Source: Candidatus Poribacteria bacterium (GTDB taxonomy: Bacteria; Abyssobacteria; SURF-5). From it: a stretch of DNA of 64,000 nucleotides. The notes beneath the pieces were generated by a model. That model did no database searches. It worked only from the letters and a program-made list of their open reading frames with translations, and was not told the DNA's origin. Positions within the stretch are counted from its first letter, which is position 1. Each line of letters begins with the position of its first letter. Shown piece by piece: positions 10,616-19,169 of the stretch. The stretch covers positions 1-64,000 of the forward strand of contig JACRIR010000150.1 of the NCBI GenBank assembly GCA_016215705.1, read 5' to 3'. The translations under genes were made by a program, and so were the position numbers.

Positions 10616-12283
10616 ATGCATTCGTTGATTTCAAAAACGCGTCCTTATTTTAACCTGCTGGTATTGCTTGCCGTTTGCTATTTCCTTTTTTCCTTCCGAA
10701 TAGGCGCACATGACTTATGGAGCCCCGATGAGCCGCGATACGCGCAAGTGGCGCGTGAGATGCTCGAGACAGGCGATTGGATAGTTCCTCATCTCAATGG
10801 CGAGGTGTACCAGGAGAAGCCGCCGCTTTACTTTTGGCTTGTCGCATATATCTCGAGGCCTTTAGGGGACGTGAATGAGACTACTGCCCGGTTTCCGTCC
10901 GCGATCGCGGCGACCTTGATTGTTCTTGGGACATATCTCTTTGGCCGCAGGATTCTGGGGGAACGCGAAGCGTTCTTGGGGTCTCTCATTGCAGCCACGA
11001 GCGCGCAGTATTTGTGGATCGGTCGTATCGGCGTCATCGATATGCTGCTGGCGCTCTCGATACTCGCCTCTCTCATTTGTTTCTATTTCGGCCACGCAAA
11101 GAGACGCCCTCCGCTTTATGTGGCAGGCTATCTGTTTCTGGTTCCAGCCGCATTGTCGAAAGGGCCTGTGGGAATCGCCGTCCCTGTCGTCGTAATGCTC
11201 ACATTCCTGGCGGTCGAGATAGTCTTGAGGAAAGAAAGCGGCAAGAAGCAGTTGGCGTGGTTCATGGGGTGCACGATTATCGGGTTGGTCCTTGTCGGAG
11301 TCTGCGTTGGGCCATGGTGGCGAGCAGCCTACGAACGGAGCGACGGAGTTTACGGCTCGCTGTCACTGCTCAAACAGCAAACCGAGGGACGGATGTTCCA
11401 GTCGTATTCGCATCGGCAACCGATATATTACTATTTGATGCAGATTCTTTGGCAACTCTTTCCATGGACCGTGTTTCTTCCTTTGTCCGCATATGCCATA
11501 AAAAGAGAGGGTAAGCTTCGGGAGAATCAGGGACTCCGCTTCCTTCTTGTGTGGTTTCTGAGCGTCTTCCTATTTTTCACGCTCATTTCGGGCAAGAGAA
11601 GCCAGTATATTCTGCCGTCGTTTCCTGCGGCGGGATTGATTCTTGGATGGGCGCTAGTGAATTCGAATCCGGACGAAGGCCGACTGAGTGAAAGGCGCAA
11701 ATTCGGGATTCCGCTGTTACTTCTCTCTTTGGGCTTTGCCGGCAGTCTCATAGCTGCAAGTGCGGCGGCATATCTGCGGAGGCCGGAGTATCTTACGACT
11801 GCATTGGGGACGCTCGTTGTCTCTACCGCAATCCTTGTCGTTTTGATCCGCCATTGTCTTAGTCGCCCACCGAGAACAGCCCTAGCCTGTCTCATTGGCT
11901 CCACAACCTTGCTTGTCGCGGTTCTCTTCGGCTACGGCGCGCCGCTCGCTGACAGGTACAATTCTGCGCGCCCATTTTGCAGCAGTGTGTTGGCGGCAAC
12001 AGGGGCAAGCGACAGTTTATTTTTCTACAAGATATATCGGCCGAATGTGCACTTTTATATGCATCGTCGTATGTCGCGGCTTGAATCCGGCGCCGACGTG
12101 AAAGAAGCGCTAGACAAATCGCGGAGAGTTCTGCTGATTCTTCAAAATAGAGACAGAGTTGCGCTCGACCTTGGGCCATCCTATAACACCGAAGAAGTCG
12201 CTCGTGCCCGAATAGGCAGCCGTGACCTGATTTGTGTCGCCGTCAAGCTTGCGCCCGCCATTGGACCAATTGCGATCAACTGA
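10616..12283 (+). CDS. ArnT-like family 39 glycosyltransferase (first paralogue)
   Basis: 555-residue GT-C membrane enzyme. The first extracytoplasmic loop carries the full ArnT/PMT signature: SPDEPRYAQVAREML, GDWIVPHLNGE and EKPPLYFW. Around ten to twelve hydrophobic segments follow, then a soluble C-terminal part with YKIYRPNVHFYMHRR. Such enzymes move a sugar from polyprenyl phosphate to a lipid or protein on the periplasmic face; ArnT itself modifies lipid A with aminoarabinose. The upstream ArnC-like GT2 and LAB_N gene support a lipid-linked donor. No Shine-Dalgarno is obvious before the ATG. Acceptor and sugar are unknown. Confidence 0.87.
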   Translation: MHSLISKTRPYFNLLVLLAVCYFLFSFRIGAHDLWSPDEPRYAQVAREMLETGDWIVPHLNGEVYQEKPPLYFWLVAYISRPLGDVNETTARFPSAIAATLIVLGTYLFGRRILGEREAFLGSLIAATSAQYLWIGRIGVIDMLLALSILASLICFYFGHAKRRPPLYVAGYLFLVPAALSKGPVGIAVPVVVMLTFLAVEIVLRKESGKKQLAWFMGCTIIGLVLVGVCVGPWWRAAYERSDGVYGSLSLLKQQTEGRMFQSYSHRQPIYYYLMQILWQLFPWTVFLPLSAYAIKREGKLRENQGLRFLLVWFLSVFLFFTLISGKRSQYILPSFPAAGLILGWALVNSNPDEGRLSERRKFGIPLLLLSLGFAGSLIAASAAAYLRRPEYLTTALGTLVVSTAILVVLIRHCLSRPPRTALACLIGSTTLLVAVLFGYGAPLADRYNSARPFCSSVLAATGASDSLFFYKIYRPNVHFYMHRRMSRLESGADVKEALDKSRRVLLILQNRDRVALDLGPSYNTEEVARARIGSRDLICVAVKLAPAIGPIAIN

Positions 12284-12314
12284 CCAAGAAATACGAGGAT
12301 TAGAGGCAATTCAT

Positions 12315-14669
12315 ATGGAGCCGGAGAACTACAGAAGAAGTTGGTTAATCGTTGCTGTTCTCACCATTGTGCTGGCTTTTGCTTTTCAAGGTTCGCGGGG
12401 TTTGTGGGAGCCGGACGAGGGGCGCTACGTGCGGTGCGCATATGAGATGGTGAAGACGGGCGATTGGGTAACCCCTCAGATAAACTACCAGCCTCATTTC
12501 ACCAAACCGCCGATGACGTACTGGCTGATCGCAAGCGGTCTCTCTCTGGTCGGAATGAATGAATGGGGAGCGCGCGCGTTTCACGGGTTGACGTTTGCGC
12601 TCACGGCCCTGCTTGTGGGATTTCTGGGCAAGAAGATGTGGAATGACCGCGTGGGTATGATGGCGTGCCTCATTTATGCGACCACTGTTCTTCCATTCCT
12701 GGCGGCTAACACAGTGACGACGGACACAATCCTCGCTTTTTTCGAGACGCTGGCAGTCGTCTGTTTCTGGTTGAGCAGGCGCACACGTGAAGAGACTGTT
12801 ACCAGTTCGGTGTGGGCGCTTGCAATGTGGTTTGCTCTGGGCCTTGCGTTTCTGACAAAGGGGCCAGCGGGACTCCTTCCGCTTGCTGCAATCATCGTTT
12901 ATACCGTGACAGTAAGAGACCGGAAGCGATTGCCCGCTTTTGTCACGCTGATTGGAATAATGGTCTTTGCAGTTACCGCGCTTCCATGGTACGTTGCCGT
13001 TGTGCGACAGCATGAAGGTCTTCTATCGTATTTTTTCGGGCACGAAGTAGTCGGCCGGATCGTTACGGCGGAGCACAGGCGGAATCCGAGTTGGTTCGGG
13101 CCCATCAAGGCTTATCTGCCTACATTGACGATAGGCGCATTCCCATGGGCGGCGTACTGGCCCGTTCTTCTTCGGCGCAGCAAACCTCAAGTCTTTCGCC
13201 TTTCGTGGTGGAAAGGTCTTCGTGAGCGACCCAAAGCTCTGTTTCTCGTTCTGTGGTTCGGTATTCCTCTGACTCTGTTGAGTTTCTCGAGTTCGAGACT
13301 TCCATTCTACGTGCTGCCACTGTTTGCCGCGCTTGCTCTGGCGACAGCACGGGGCCTGAGTCTTTGTCTTCCGGAAAGAGTCTCCGAGATTCTGTCTTTC
13401 CGAGGCAGGGGTGGAATTGCCGTGGCTCTCTTGCTTGTTGCGCTGATCGGCTCAAAAGGCGTCGCCGCTCATATCGCATGGAAGAGGGACAGTCGGGCCA
13501 TGTGGAATGGAATCAAAGACGCCATTCATAGGCGGCCCGGGAACACACCCTATGAAATAGTGGTCGTTCACGAGAACTATGACGGGCTTGAGTTCTACAG
13601 CCACGCCAACGTGGAGTTTGTTACGACACGAGAAAGAACATCTCCGGCATTTGTGCATGACGAAACTTTGCGTGAAGAAATCGCTGAACTCGATGCGAGC
13701 CATTACGCGCCGATGTTTCTGGCAAAAGCAAAGCATATGTCGACGATTCTGCCGGAATTGAGAAGGCGAGGACTCGGCTACTCCGTTGCGGATGCCCCTT
13801 TCGAGCATAAGCTCATACTGTGCGAGATCGGCGCGCGGAGGGATGATGTTGTTCGTTTGGCGGCGATAGGGGATGCGGGAACAGGGGATTCGCGTCAAAC
13901 GATGATAGGGTCCGTTCTGTACCACGTCGATCAGGACACTTCGCTTGACGGGATTTTACTGCTCGGAGACAACATTGTCGGATGGAATGAAACCGGATTG
14001 CCGGAAGACGCCTACCGAGAATACTTCGAAGCTCCGTATGCGCCCCTGCTGAGCAGCGGGGTTCCTTTCTATGCAGCCCTTGGCAATCATGATACTCGCG
14101 AGGGAGGAACCTATCGTCAGACGCTTTATCCCTTGTTTAACATGGAAGACAGACGCTACTACTCGCGAGTTTTCGGAGACGAAATGGTGGAGGTATTCTT
14201 TCTGGATTCGAACACGATCAAAAGGGACCCGCAACAAGTCGCATGGGTGAATGACTCGTTGAGCCGGAGCCGCGCCGCATGGAAAGTTGTCGCTCTTCAT
14301 CACCCTATTTATTCTACAGCAAAGGAGTATCCTTCCGATCCTTCAATGATTGAGCTTCTCGAGCCGATACTGGTCAAGAATGGAGTTGATCTGGTTCTGT
14401 GTGGGCACAATCACATTTATGAGCGGCTTCGCCCCGTTCATGGTATTCATTACATTACGGCAGGCAGCGGCGGCAAACTGAGTCGCGGCGGTCTTGCGCC
14501 GAATTCTTCAATGAGGGCTGCGGGGAATGACGAGGAGAATGTTGCGCTTGTGCTTCAGTTCGACGCTGAAACCTGCCGTTTTACCGCCTATGGTCCAAAC
14601 GAAGAGGTTGTGGATCAGGGGAAGATAACACATGTCCTGCCCGCCAAAACCGCTGCTCAGTTGAATTGA
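12315..14669 (+). CDS. Fusion of ArnT-like GT39 glycosyltransferase with a purple-acid-phosphatase-like metallophosphoesterase
   Basis: 784 residues in one frame. Residues 1-510 are a GT39 enzyme (EPDEGRYVRCAYEM, GDWVTPQIN, FTKPPMTYW in the first loop, then multiple membrane spans). From about 513 a calcineurin-like phosphoesterase begins, with the ordered motifs GDAG, GDN, GNHD (near 590), HHPIYS and GHNHIYER (near 695). The wording of these motifs is closest to purple/tartrate-resistant acid phosphatases. The junction falls directly after the GT39 C-terminal domain, and no frameshift is needed. In ArnT topology the C-terminal domain is periplasmic, so the phosphatase should be too. The ATG at 12315 has GAGG upstream; the track start (12234) overlaps the previous gene. 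The substrate is unknown. Confidence 0.88.
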   Translation: MEPENYRRSWLIVAVLTIVLAFAFQGSRGLWEPDEGRYVRCAYEMVKTGDWVTPQINYQPHFTKPPMTYWLIASGLSLVGMNEWGARAFHGLTFALTALLVGFLGKKMWNDRVGMMACLIYATTVLPFLAANTVTTDTILAFFETLAVVCFWLSRRTREETVTSSVWALAMWFALGLAFLTKGPAGLLPLAAIIVYTVTVRDRKRLPAFVTLIGIMVFAVTALPWYVAVVRQHEGLLSYFFGHEVVGRIVTAEHRRNPSWFGPIKAYLPTLTIGAFPWAAYWPVLLRRSKPQVFRLSWWKGLRERPKALFLVLWFGIPLTLLSFSSSRLPFYVLPLFAALALATARGLSLCLPERVSEILSFRGRGGIAVALLLVALIGSKGVAAHIAWKRDSRAMWNGIKDAIHRRPGNTPYEIVVVHENYDGLEFYSHANVEFVTTRERTSPAFVHDETLREEIAELDASHYAPMFLAKAKHMSTILPELRRRGLGYSVADAPFEHKLILCEIGARRDDVVRLAAIGDAGTGDSRQTMIGSVLYHVDQDTSLDGILLLGDNIVGWNETGLPEDAYREYFEAPYAPLLSSGVPFYAALGNHDTREGGTYRQTLYPLFNMEDRRYYSRVFGDEMVEVFFLDSNTIKRDPQQVAWVNDSLSRSRAAWKVVALHHPIYSTAKEYPSDPSMIELLEPILVKNGVDLVLCGHNHIYERLRPVHGIHYITAGSGGKLSRGGLAPNSSMRAAGNDEENVALVLQFDAETCRFTAYGPNEEVVDQGKITHVLPAKTAAQLN

Positions 14670-14809
14670 CACCCCCTGGACGCTATGGTATCATCACGAA
14701 AGAAGGGGGAAAACGGCGAAAAGGGAAGAGAGAAGTAAAGGATCAAGTTTCTTAATCGTGAGAATCTGCGAAATCTGTGGATAGATGGTCCTATATAGTC
14801 CTGGTTATT

Positions 14810-15559
14810 ATGAAGAAATTCAGCTATGAGGGCGTGAACAAGCAGGGTCGCGTAGTGACCGGCTCGACTTCGGCGGCGAACGAGCAAGAGGTCAAGGCCC
14901 AACTCAAGAAATTCGGGTTCAGCAATGTGCGAGTTCAGGAGGAAGAGACAACTCCTGAGCAGACGATGTCCTCGGGGAAGGTGTCGGGGTCGATGACTTC
15001 TGCCGCTCGCGTAAAACAGCCCGCACAGCCAGCCGAGGCTCCGCCACAAGATTTGGTTCAGAAACTGGTGGATGGCGACATCGAGATCGGCGAGCCAATC
15101 ACGGAAGAAGAAGCCGAGCGCGATATGTGGTTCCGGGCCGAAGCGCTGGCCCGAATTCGAAAGGCGCGGCGGCGCGAGAGAATCGCGATGGTTTTCGCGA
15201 TCGTTCTTGTAGGCTCGATAGCAGCGTATTTCATTTATGACAAGGTCACTGAAATACCCGCCCCCCAGCCTCGAATAATCATGCGGACCAGCAGCGAGAT
15301 GTTGAGTTTCAAAGACGTGTACGTAAAGGGACCTGATCTCGTGTTCGTTGTTTTCTCTCGGAACTGGAACGGGAACGTCCGCGTGGATTTCCAAGCATGG
15401 GACGCATTTGACAACCGCATAGATTTCGGCACCGCGCGTCTGGGCTTTATCGGCGAACACTATGGGGGGGCGCCAGAGAAGAGCGGAACATTCAAGCTAA
15501 AGAAGTCCAAGTTCTACGAAAGAATAGAGCTTCTCGTGAGCGGAGACGAGGGAAAGTGA
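14810..15559 (+). CDS. Single-span membrane protein with a type II secretion F N-terminal-like domain
   Basis: 249 residues. Residues 1-45 (KKFSYEGVNKQGRVVTG then QLKKFGF) resemble the small N-terminal domain that precedes the GspF/PilC membrane modules, but none of the T2SF helices follow. A low-complexity linker rich in S, A, P and Q leads to one membrane span near residues 126-145 (AMVFAIVLVGSIAAYFIY), then an extracytoplasmic domain of about 100 residues with alternating strands. I do not recognise the C-terminal domain. The ATG at 14810 is chosen because upstream codons fall in repeat-like spacer DNA. It may form a unit with the lipoprotein that follows. Confidence 0.6.
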   Translation: MKKFSYEGVNKQGRVVTGSTSAANEQEVKAQLKKFGFSNVRVQEEETTPEQTMSSGKVSGSMTSAARVKQPAQPAEAPPQDLVQKLVDGDIEIGEPITEEEAERDMWFRAEALARIRKARRRERIAMVFAIVLVGSIAAYFIYDKVTEIPAPQPRIIMRTSSEMLSFKDVYVKGPDLVFVVFSRNWNGNVRVDFQAWDAFDNRIDFGTARLGFIGEHYGGAPEKSGTFKLKKSKFYERIELLVSGDEGK

Positions 15560-15677
15560 TGCGAAGAGCGAAGTGTGAAGGGGAAGAGTAAGGGGGAAAA
15601 GGGCCATCCAATTTTGGATTGAAGCACAGGAGAGGAAACTGAACAGAAATTCTGCAGGGTATGGGGAAAACTCTACC

Positions 15678-16109
15678 ATGATTAGCATGGATTCGAGAAG
15701 GAGTTTTGTCCGACTAATTGTTCTTTTGTGCGCTCTAGCTGTGACAGGCGGGTGCAGCCTGCAGGCGCGTGCGCATCGCTCCCTGAAGAACGTTGTTCAC
15801 AAAGAGGTTGAACAATTCAATAAGTACCATCAGCGCCAGGTGAAGCCCAACGTATATGAGAGCGGAGGCCAGTTCTATCGTATTTACCATGAAAGAACTG
15901 ACCCCACCGTGACCATGAGGCGCACCAATTCTATTGACACGCCTTACATAGCGACCCTCGTTTTCACGGAGAATATCTATCTGACGCGGCGTCACCCGAC
16001 CGGCAAGGAAAGCAAGCAAGACGTGCATTTCATTCTCAATAGCTCGAACAAGCGCGAGATCGTATATACTTTCGTGAACGGCATGTGGAAGAGAAAAGAA
16101 ACATATTGA
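15678..16109 (+). CDS. Putative lipoprotein of unknown function
   Basis: 143 residues with a positively charged N-terminus (DSRRSF), a hydrophobic core (IVLLCALAV) and TGGC at position 26, a reasonable lipoprotein signal although the residue at -3 is Thr rather than Leu. The mature part is basic and contains a central TPYIATLVFTENIYL strand region and ends in FVNGMWKRKETY. I do not recognise a family. It lies between the T2SF_N-like membrane protein and the third GT39 gene, suggesting an envelope role. Confidence 0.6.
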   Translation: MISMDSRRSFVRLIVLLCALAVTGGCSLQARAHRSLKNVVHKEVEQFNKYHQRQVKPNVYESGGQFYRIYHERTDPTVTMRRTNSIDTPYIATLVFTENIYLTRRHPTGKESKQDVHFILNSSNKREIVYTFVNGMWKRKETY

Positions 16110-16203
16110 AGCAAGGGCGAAACGGGCAAAAGGGGAGACTGGGACGAAAGGAGCAAGAGGAAAGGGAATCGAAAAACACTCCAATCTCAATCTTGCCTCT
16201 AAC

Positions 16204-17829
16204 ATGACAGACTGCGGAATCGAACCAGATTCGACAACTCCCGAAAACCTGCCAAAGATTTTTGTGGCGGTCATGGTAATGGTTTTCACACTCTTTCTTT
16301 TCCGTATCGGCTCGAAGGATTTTTGGACCGCCGCCGAGGCGCGCACGGCTCTCATCGCACAGTCCATGATAAGCTCAGGCGATTGGGTTGTGCCGCGAAT
16401 CAATGGCGAACCTTACCTCACCAAGCCCCCTCTCTACCATTGGCTGGTCGCTCTTCTGGGCGCGGGAGGCAGAACAGTGACTGAGCAGGCGGCCGTCCTC
16501 CCCGCCGCGCTATCTGCAATTGCATGTATTGGCGCAACGATGTGGCTTGCCGCAAGAATCTTCGGGTCATCGGCGGGTCTATGGTCCGGCGTTGCGCTCG
16601 CCACGATGCCGCGTTTTTTCTGGCAAGGGCGCGTTAGCGAAATAGACATGACGCTCACGCTTTCCATCGTCCTGTGCATGCTGGCGTTTCATCACCTGCG
16701 CGCCTCGGCGACTTCGCGACAAAAGATATTGTCGACGATTTTCTTTTCTCTGGCGCTTTCGGCGACAGCCATGTTGAAGGGACCACCGGGGATTCTCGTG
16801 GCGCTGTTCACGGTTGTCGTCTACGGTGTTCTTAGACGCGAACGCACTATTTGGGGTATAGGCAGGTTTCTGCTTGGCCTCGCCATATTTCTCGCCCTGG
16901 TAATACCGTGGCCGGTCGCCGTGATTACACGGCTTCCGTCGGCCCTCGCCTTCTTCTTTCATGAGAGCACGGTTAAGATGTATAGCCCCGAGGCGCACCG
17001 CCACTGGATTTTCTATTATGTGCCGCAGATTATCGCCGGAGCGTTTCCGTGGGTATGCTTCCTGCCGGCGGCCCTTTGGTGGCCGCGACTGCGGGACAGA
17101 AGGTCGGAAGCGTTTTTGCCGGTGGTATGGGCCGGAGTCGTTCTCGTCTTTTTCACAATGGTGAAAACAAAACAGTCTCATTATGTCATGCCGCTCTACC
17201 CGGCGCTTGCGATCCTGGTTGGAGGCGCGCTTTCCTCGCTCACCGAAAGCGGCTCTGAATTCGGCAGAACGCGGCTTGGGCGATACACCATGGTAGTATT
17301 CCTGGCGGGGATTGTATCCATATCAATCGCTGTGCCCATTGGGATCGCGGTCAGGTTGTCGGCGTCTCCTGCGCAAATCGCATTGTGCTCGACGGGTGTC
17401 ATATTTGCGCTTGCATCAGTCATCCTTTACAAGAGAGGCAAGGTAACCGAATCCGTGTGTGTGGGCGCAATGTTCATGTTTGTGTGTTTGCTGTTCGCCA
17501 TAGTTATCGCCGTGCCGTTGGTGAACAAAGAGATGTCGCCGCGGCCTTTTGCGCACGAGGTGGCAAGGCGCGTGCCGGTCGACGCTTCGCTTGGAATGCT
17601 TGATGATGTGCGGCCCCACGTGCTGTATTATGTGGGCAGGGAAGTCAAGCCGGTGAGCGCATCCGCAGTTGAGGGCTTTCTGTCAGCCGGTGGAAGTGGT
17701 TCATATCTTGTTATACCCGAGAAGGCTTTTAGTCAGCTTGCGGAAAGGGAACGCCTGGAAGTCGTTGTTTCGTACAAGGATTTCAAGTATCAGAATCATA
17801 AGTACTTGTTGATTACCCATAAGAAATAG
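16204..17829 (+). CDS. ArnT-like family 39 glycosyltransferase (third paralogue, altered active-site loop)
   Basis: 541-residue GT-C membrane protein. The later part of the ArnT loop motif is intact (GDWVVPRINGEPY, TKPPLYHW), but the first part, PDExRYA in the two upstream paralogues, is AAEARTA here. The conserved Asp and Tyr are gone while the Glu remains. Numerous membrane spans and a short soluble tail (DVRPHVLYYVGREV) follow. The Asp is considered important in ArnT, so this copy may use another mechanism or be inactive. No clear ribosome binding site precedes the ATG. PlsC follows on the same strand. Confidence 0.82.
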   Translation: MTDCGIEPDSTTPENLPKIFVAVMVMVFTLFLFRIGSKDFWTAAEARTALIAQSMISSGDWVVPRINGEPYLTKPPLYHWLVALLGAGGRTVTEQAAVLPAALSAIACIGATMWLAARIFGSSAGLWSGVALATMPRFFWQGRVSEIDMTLTLSIVLCMLAFHHLRASATSRQKILSTIFFSLALSATAMLKGPPGILVALFTVVVYGVLRRERTIWGIGRFLLGLAIFLALVIPWPVAVITRLPSALAFFFHESTVKMYSPEAHRHWIFYYVPQIIAGAFPWVCFLPAALWWPRLRDRRSEAFLPVVWAGVVLVFFTMVKTKQSHYVMPLYPALAILVGGALSSLTESGSEFGRTRLGRYTMVVFLAGIVSISIAVPIGIAVRLSASPAQIALCSTGVIFALASVILYKRGKVTESVCVGAMFMFVCLLFAIVIAVPLVNKEMSPRPFAHEVARRVPVDASLGMLDDVRPHVLYYVGREVKPVSASAVEGFLSAGGSGSYLVIPEKAFSQLAERERLEVVVSYKDFKYQNHKYLLITHKK

Positions 17830-17856
17830 GCGAATGGGGAAAAAACCAAAAAGAAG

Positions 17857-17952
17857 AGAGATTGCTTCGCTCGGCTCGCAATGAGGGCTTATTTGAGACT
17901 CGTTTCTTTCACAATTAGCCTCGCCGCAGGCAGGGTCGGCTGCTCAGAATGA
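17857..17952. repeat. TTGCTTCGCTCGGCTCGCAATGAG ... GCTCAGAATGAC repeat unit
   Basis: The left half resembles complements of the widespread CATTGCGAGC repeat and the right half ends in GCTCAGAATGAC, as in the units at 8805 and 21384. It lies between the third GT39 gene and plsC. Confidence 0.5.
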
Positions 17953-17982
17953 CAACCATTGTTGGAATCTTCAAGAGGGAAA

Positions 17983-18720
17983 ATGGCCGGCAGAGAAAAT
18001 AAGAAACGCACAGGATTCTTTCGGGCCTCGTTTTATGTCGCGCTCATATTCCTGTACACGTTCGCGTTAGGAGTTCCGTGTCTCATAGTCACGCTTTTCC
18101 AGCCGCGCGGAGAAGTGAGTTACTGGTTCATACGCACGTGGGCGCGTCTTCTGCTGTGGACGTGCAGGGTGAGAATCGAGGTCAGGGGGCTCGAGAACGT
18201 TCCCCGCGAGGGTACTTTCATCATCATGTCCACCCACAACAGCCATTTTGACATACCAGTCTTAGTGAAAGAGATACCGAGACAATTCAGGATCGTGGCG
18301 AAGAAAGTGCTTTTCAAGATTCCGGTTTTCGGATGGATAATGTCGGCCGCCGGGTACGTGAGCGTGGACCGCGGCGACCAGAAGCAAGCTTTCGCGAGTC
18401 TTGACAGGGCGGCTGAACGCGTCAGGTCGGGAATGCCTCTTTTGATTTTCCCCGAGGGTACCCGGAGCGTGGACGGCTCGCTTGGCGCATTCAAAAAGGG
18501 GGGGTTCGTGCTCGCGACAAAAGCCAGAGTCCCGATTGTTCCCGTTGTGATCGAAGGAACATACCATGTGCTTCCGAAGACAACATGGCGCATATGCCCG
18601 GGCGCAGTGAAGGCAACGTTTGCCGAACCCATCGACACTTCAGCTTATTCCTACGAGACAAAAGAACAACTGATGGAGAGGGTTCGCGCAGCGATGCAGA
18701 GTGTGACGCCGCGCGAATAA
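17983..18720 (+). CDS. plsC: 1-acyl-sn-glycerol-3-phosphate acyltransferase family protein (PlsC-like)
   Basis: Transfers an acyl chain to lysophosphatidic acid or a related acceptor at the inner membrane. 245 residues with an N-terminal hydrophobic segment, the HX4D catalytic motif in THNSHFD (H near residue 86), FPEGTRS near 154 and the VPIVPVVI block. The ATG at 17983 with GAGGG upstream is preferred to the track start at 17959. Its last codons and TAA lie inside a hairpin repeat (18711-18728), so the C-terminal PRE may have been created by repeat insertion. Given the neighbouring glycosyltransferases, the acceptor could be a specialised glycolipid. Confidence 0.9.
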   Translation: MAGRENKKRTGFFRASFYVALIFLYTFALGVPCLIVTLFQPRGEVSYWFIRTWARLLLWTCRVRIEVRGLENVPREGTFIIMSTHNSHFDIPVLVKEIPRQFRIVAKKVLFKIPVFGWIMSAAGYVSVDRGDQKQAFASLDRAAERVRSGMPLLIFPEGTRSVDGSLGAFKKGGFVLATKARVPIVPVVIEGTYHVLPKTTWRICPGAVKATFAEPIDTSAYSYETKEQLMERVRAAMQSVTPRE

Positions 18721-18728
18721 ATTCGCAC
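18711..18728. repeat. Hairpin GCGCGAAT-AA-ATTCGCAC containing the plsC stop codon
   Basis: An almost perfect copy of the GTGCGAAT/ATTCGCAC palindrome (one arm starts GC instead of GT). The plsC stop TAA at 18718-18720 straddles its centre. Confidence 0.7.
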
Positions 18729-18897
18729 CTGCAAGAGAGAGCATCGCGTCAAAGGTTCTTGCCGCGACAAAGCTTTCAGATGAATGCCTATTCGAGGACA
18801 CGACACCGCACGGTGTACCTGAATGAGCGCGGCCCGCTGATTCGAGACGCCACCTAATATCGCACGGCTTGGCCAGCGACAAGGCTGGCGAGAAGGC

Positions 18898-18926
18898 TTG
18901 ACTCATAGGGTTTAACCTGCTATGAT
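18898..18926 (+). promoter_or_regulatory. Promoter of the purB-purC cluster
   Basis: TTGACT (18898-18903) and TATGAT (18921-18926) are separated by exactly 17 nt, each matching 5 of 6 consensus bases. The downstream gene is purB, with a leader of about 240 nt that contains a hairpin repeat. Confidence 0.65.
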
Positions 18927-19011
18927 ACAATCGTAATTGCATTTTACTCTTTCCGATGTCGCCGAGCCAAAAACCTACACCCCACAATAAGTTGCGCAAT
19001 CTCGACAACAT

Positions 19012-19036
19012 GGATTCCCGCTTTCGCGGGGATGAC
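19012..19036. repeat. GGATTCCCGC-TTTC-GCGGGGATGAC repeat
   Basis: Hairpin CCCGC/GCGGG with a TTTC loop in the purB leader, related to the units at 4317, 50155 and 56542. Confidence 0.6.
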
Positions 19037-19169
19037 AAGATGATCGGGAATAGCAAATACTCAGGGTTCCGGAAATGGCTGGAAAATGTTCCCGAGATTA
19101 CGGATTGCCATTCCCCGCCTCTACGGGGGGCATGTTTCAGCAAACTGATAGAGACTTAGGGGTCCGGTC

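Larger units (their letters stand above)
18721..19169. other. Leader region of the purine cluster
   Basis: No gene. It holds the end of a hairpin repeat, a good promoter at 18898-18926 and a CATTCCCGC-type hairpin at 19012-19036, leaving a leader of over 200 nt before purB. I see no recognisable purine riboswitch. Confidence 0.6.
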
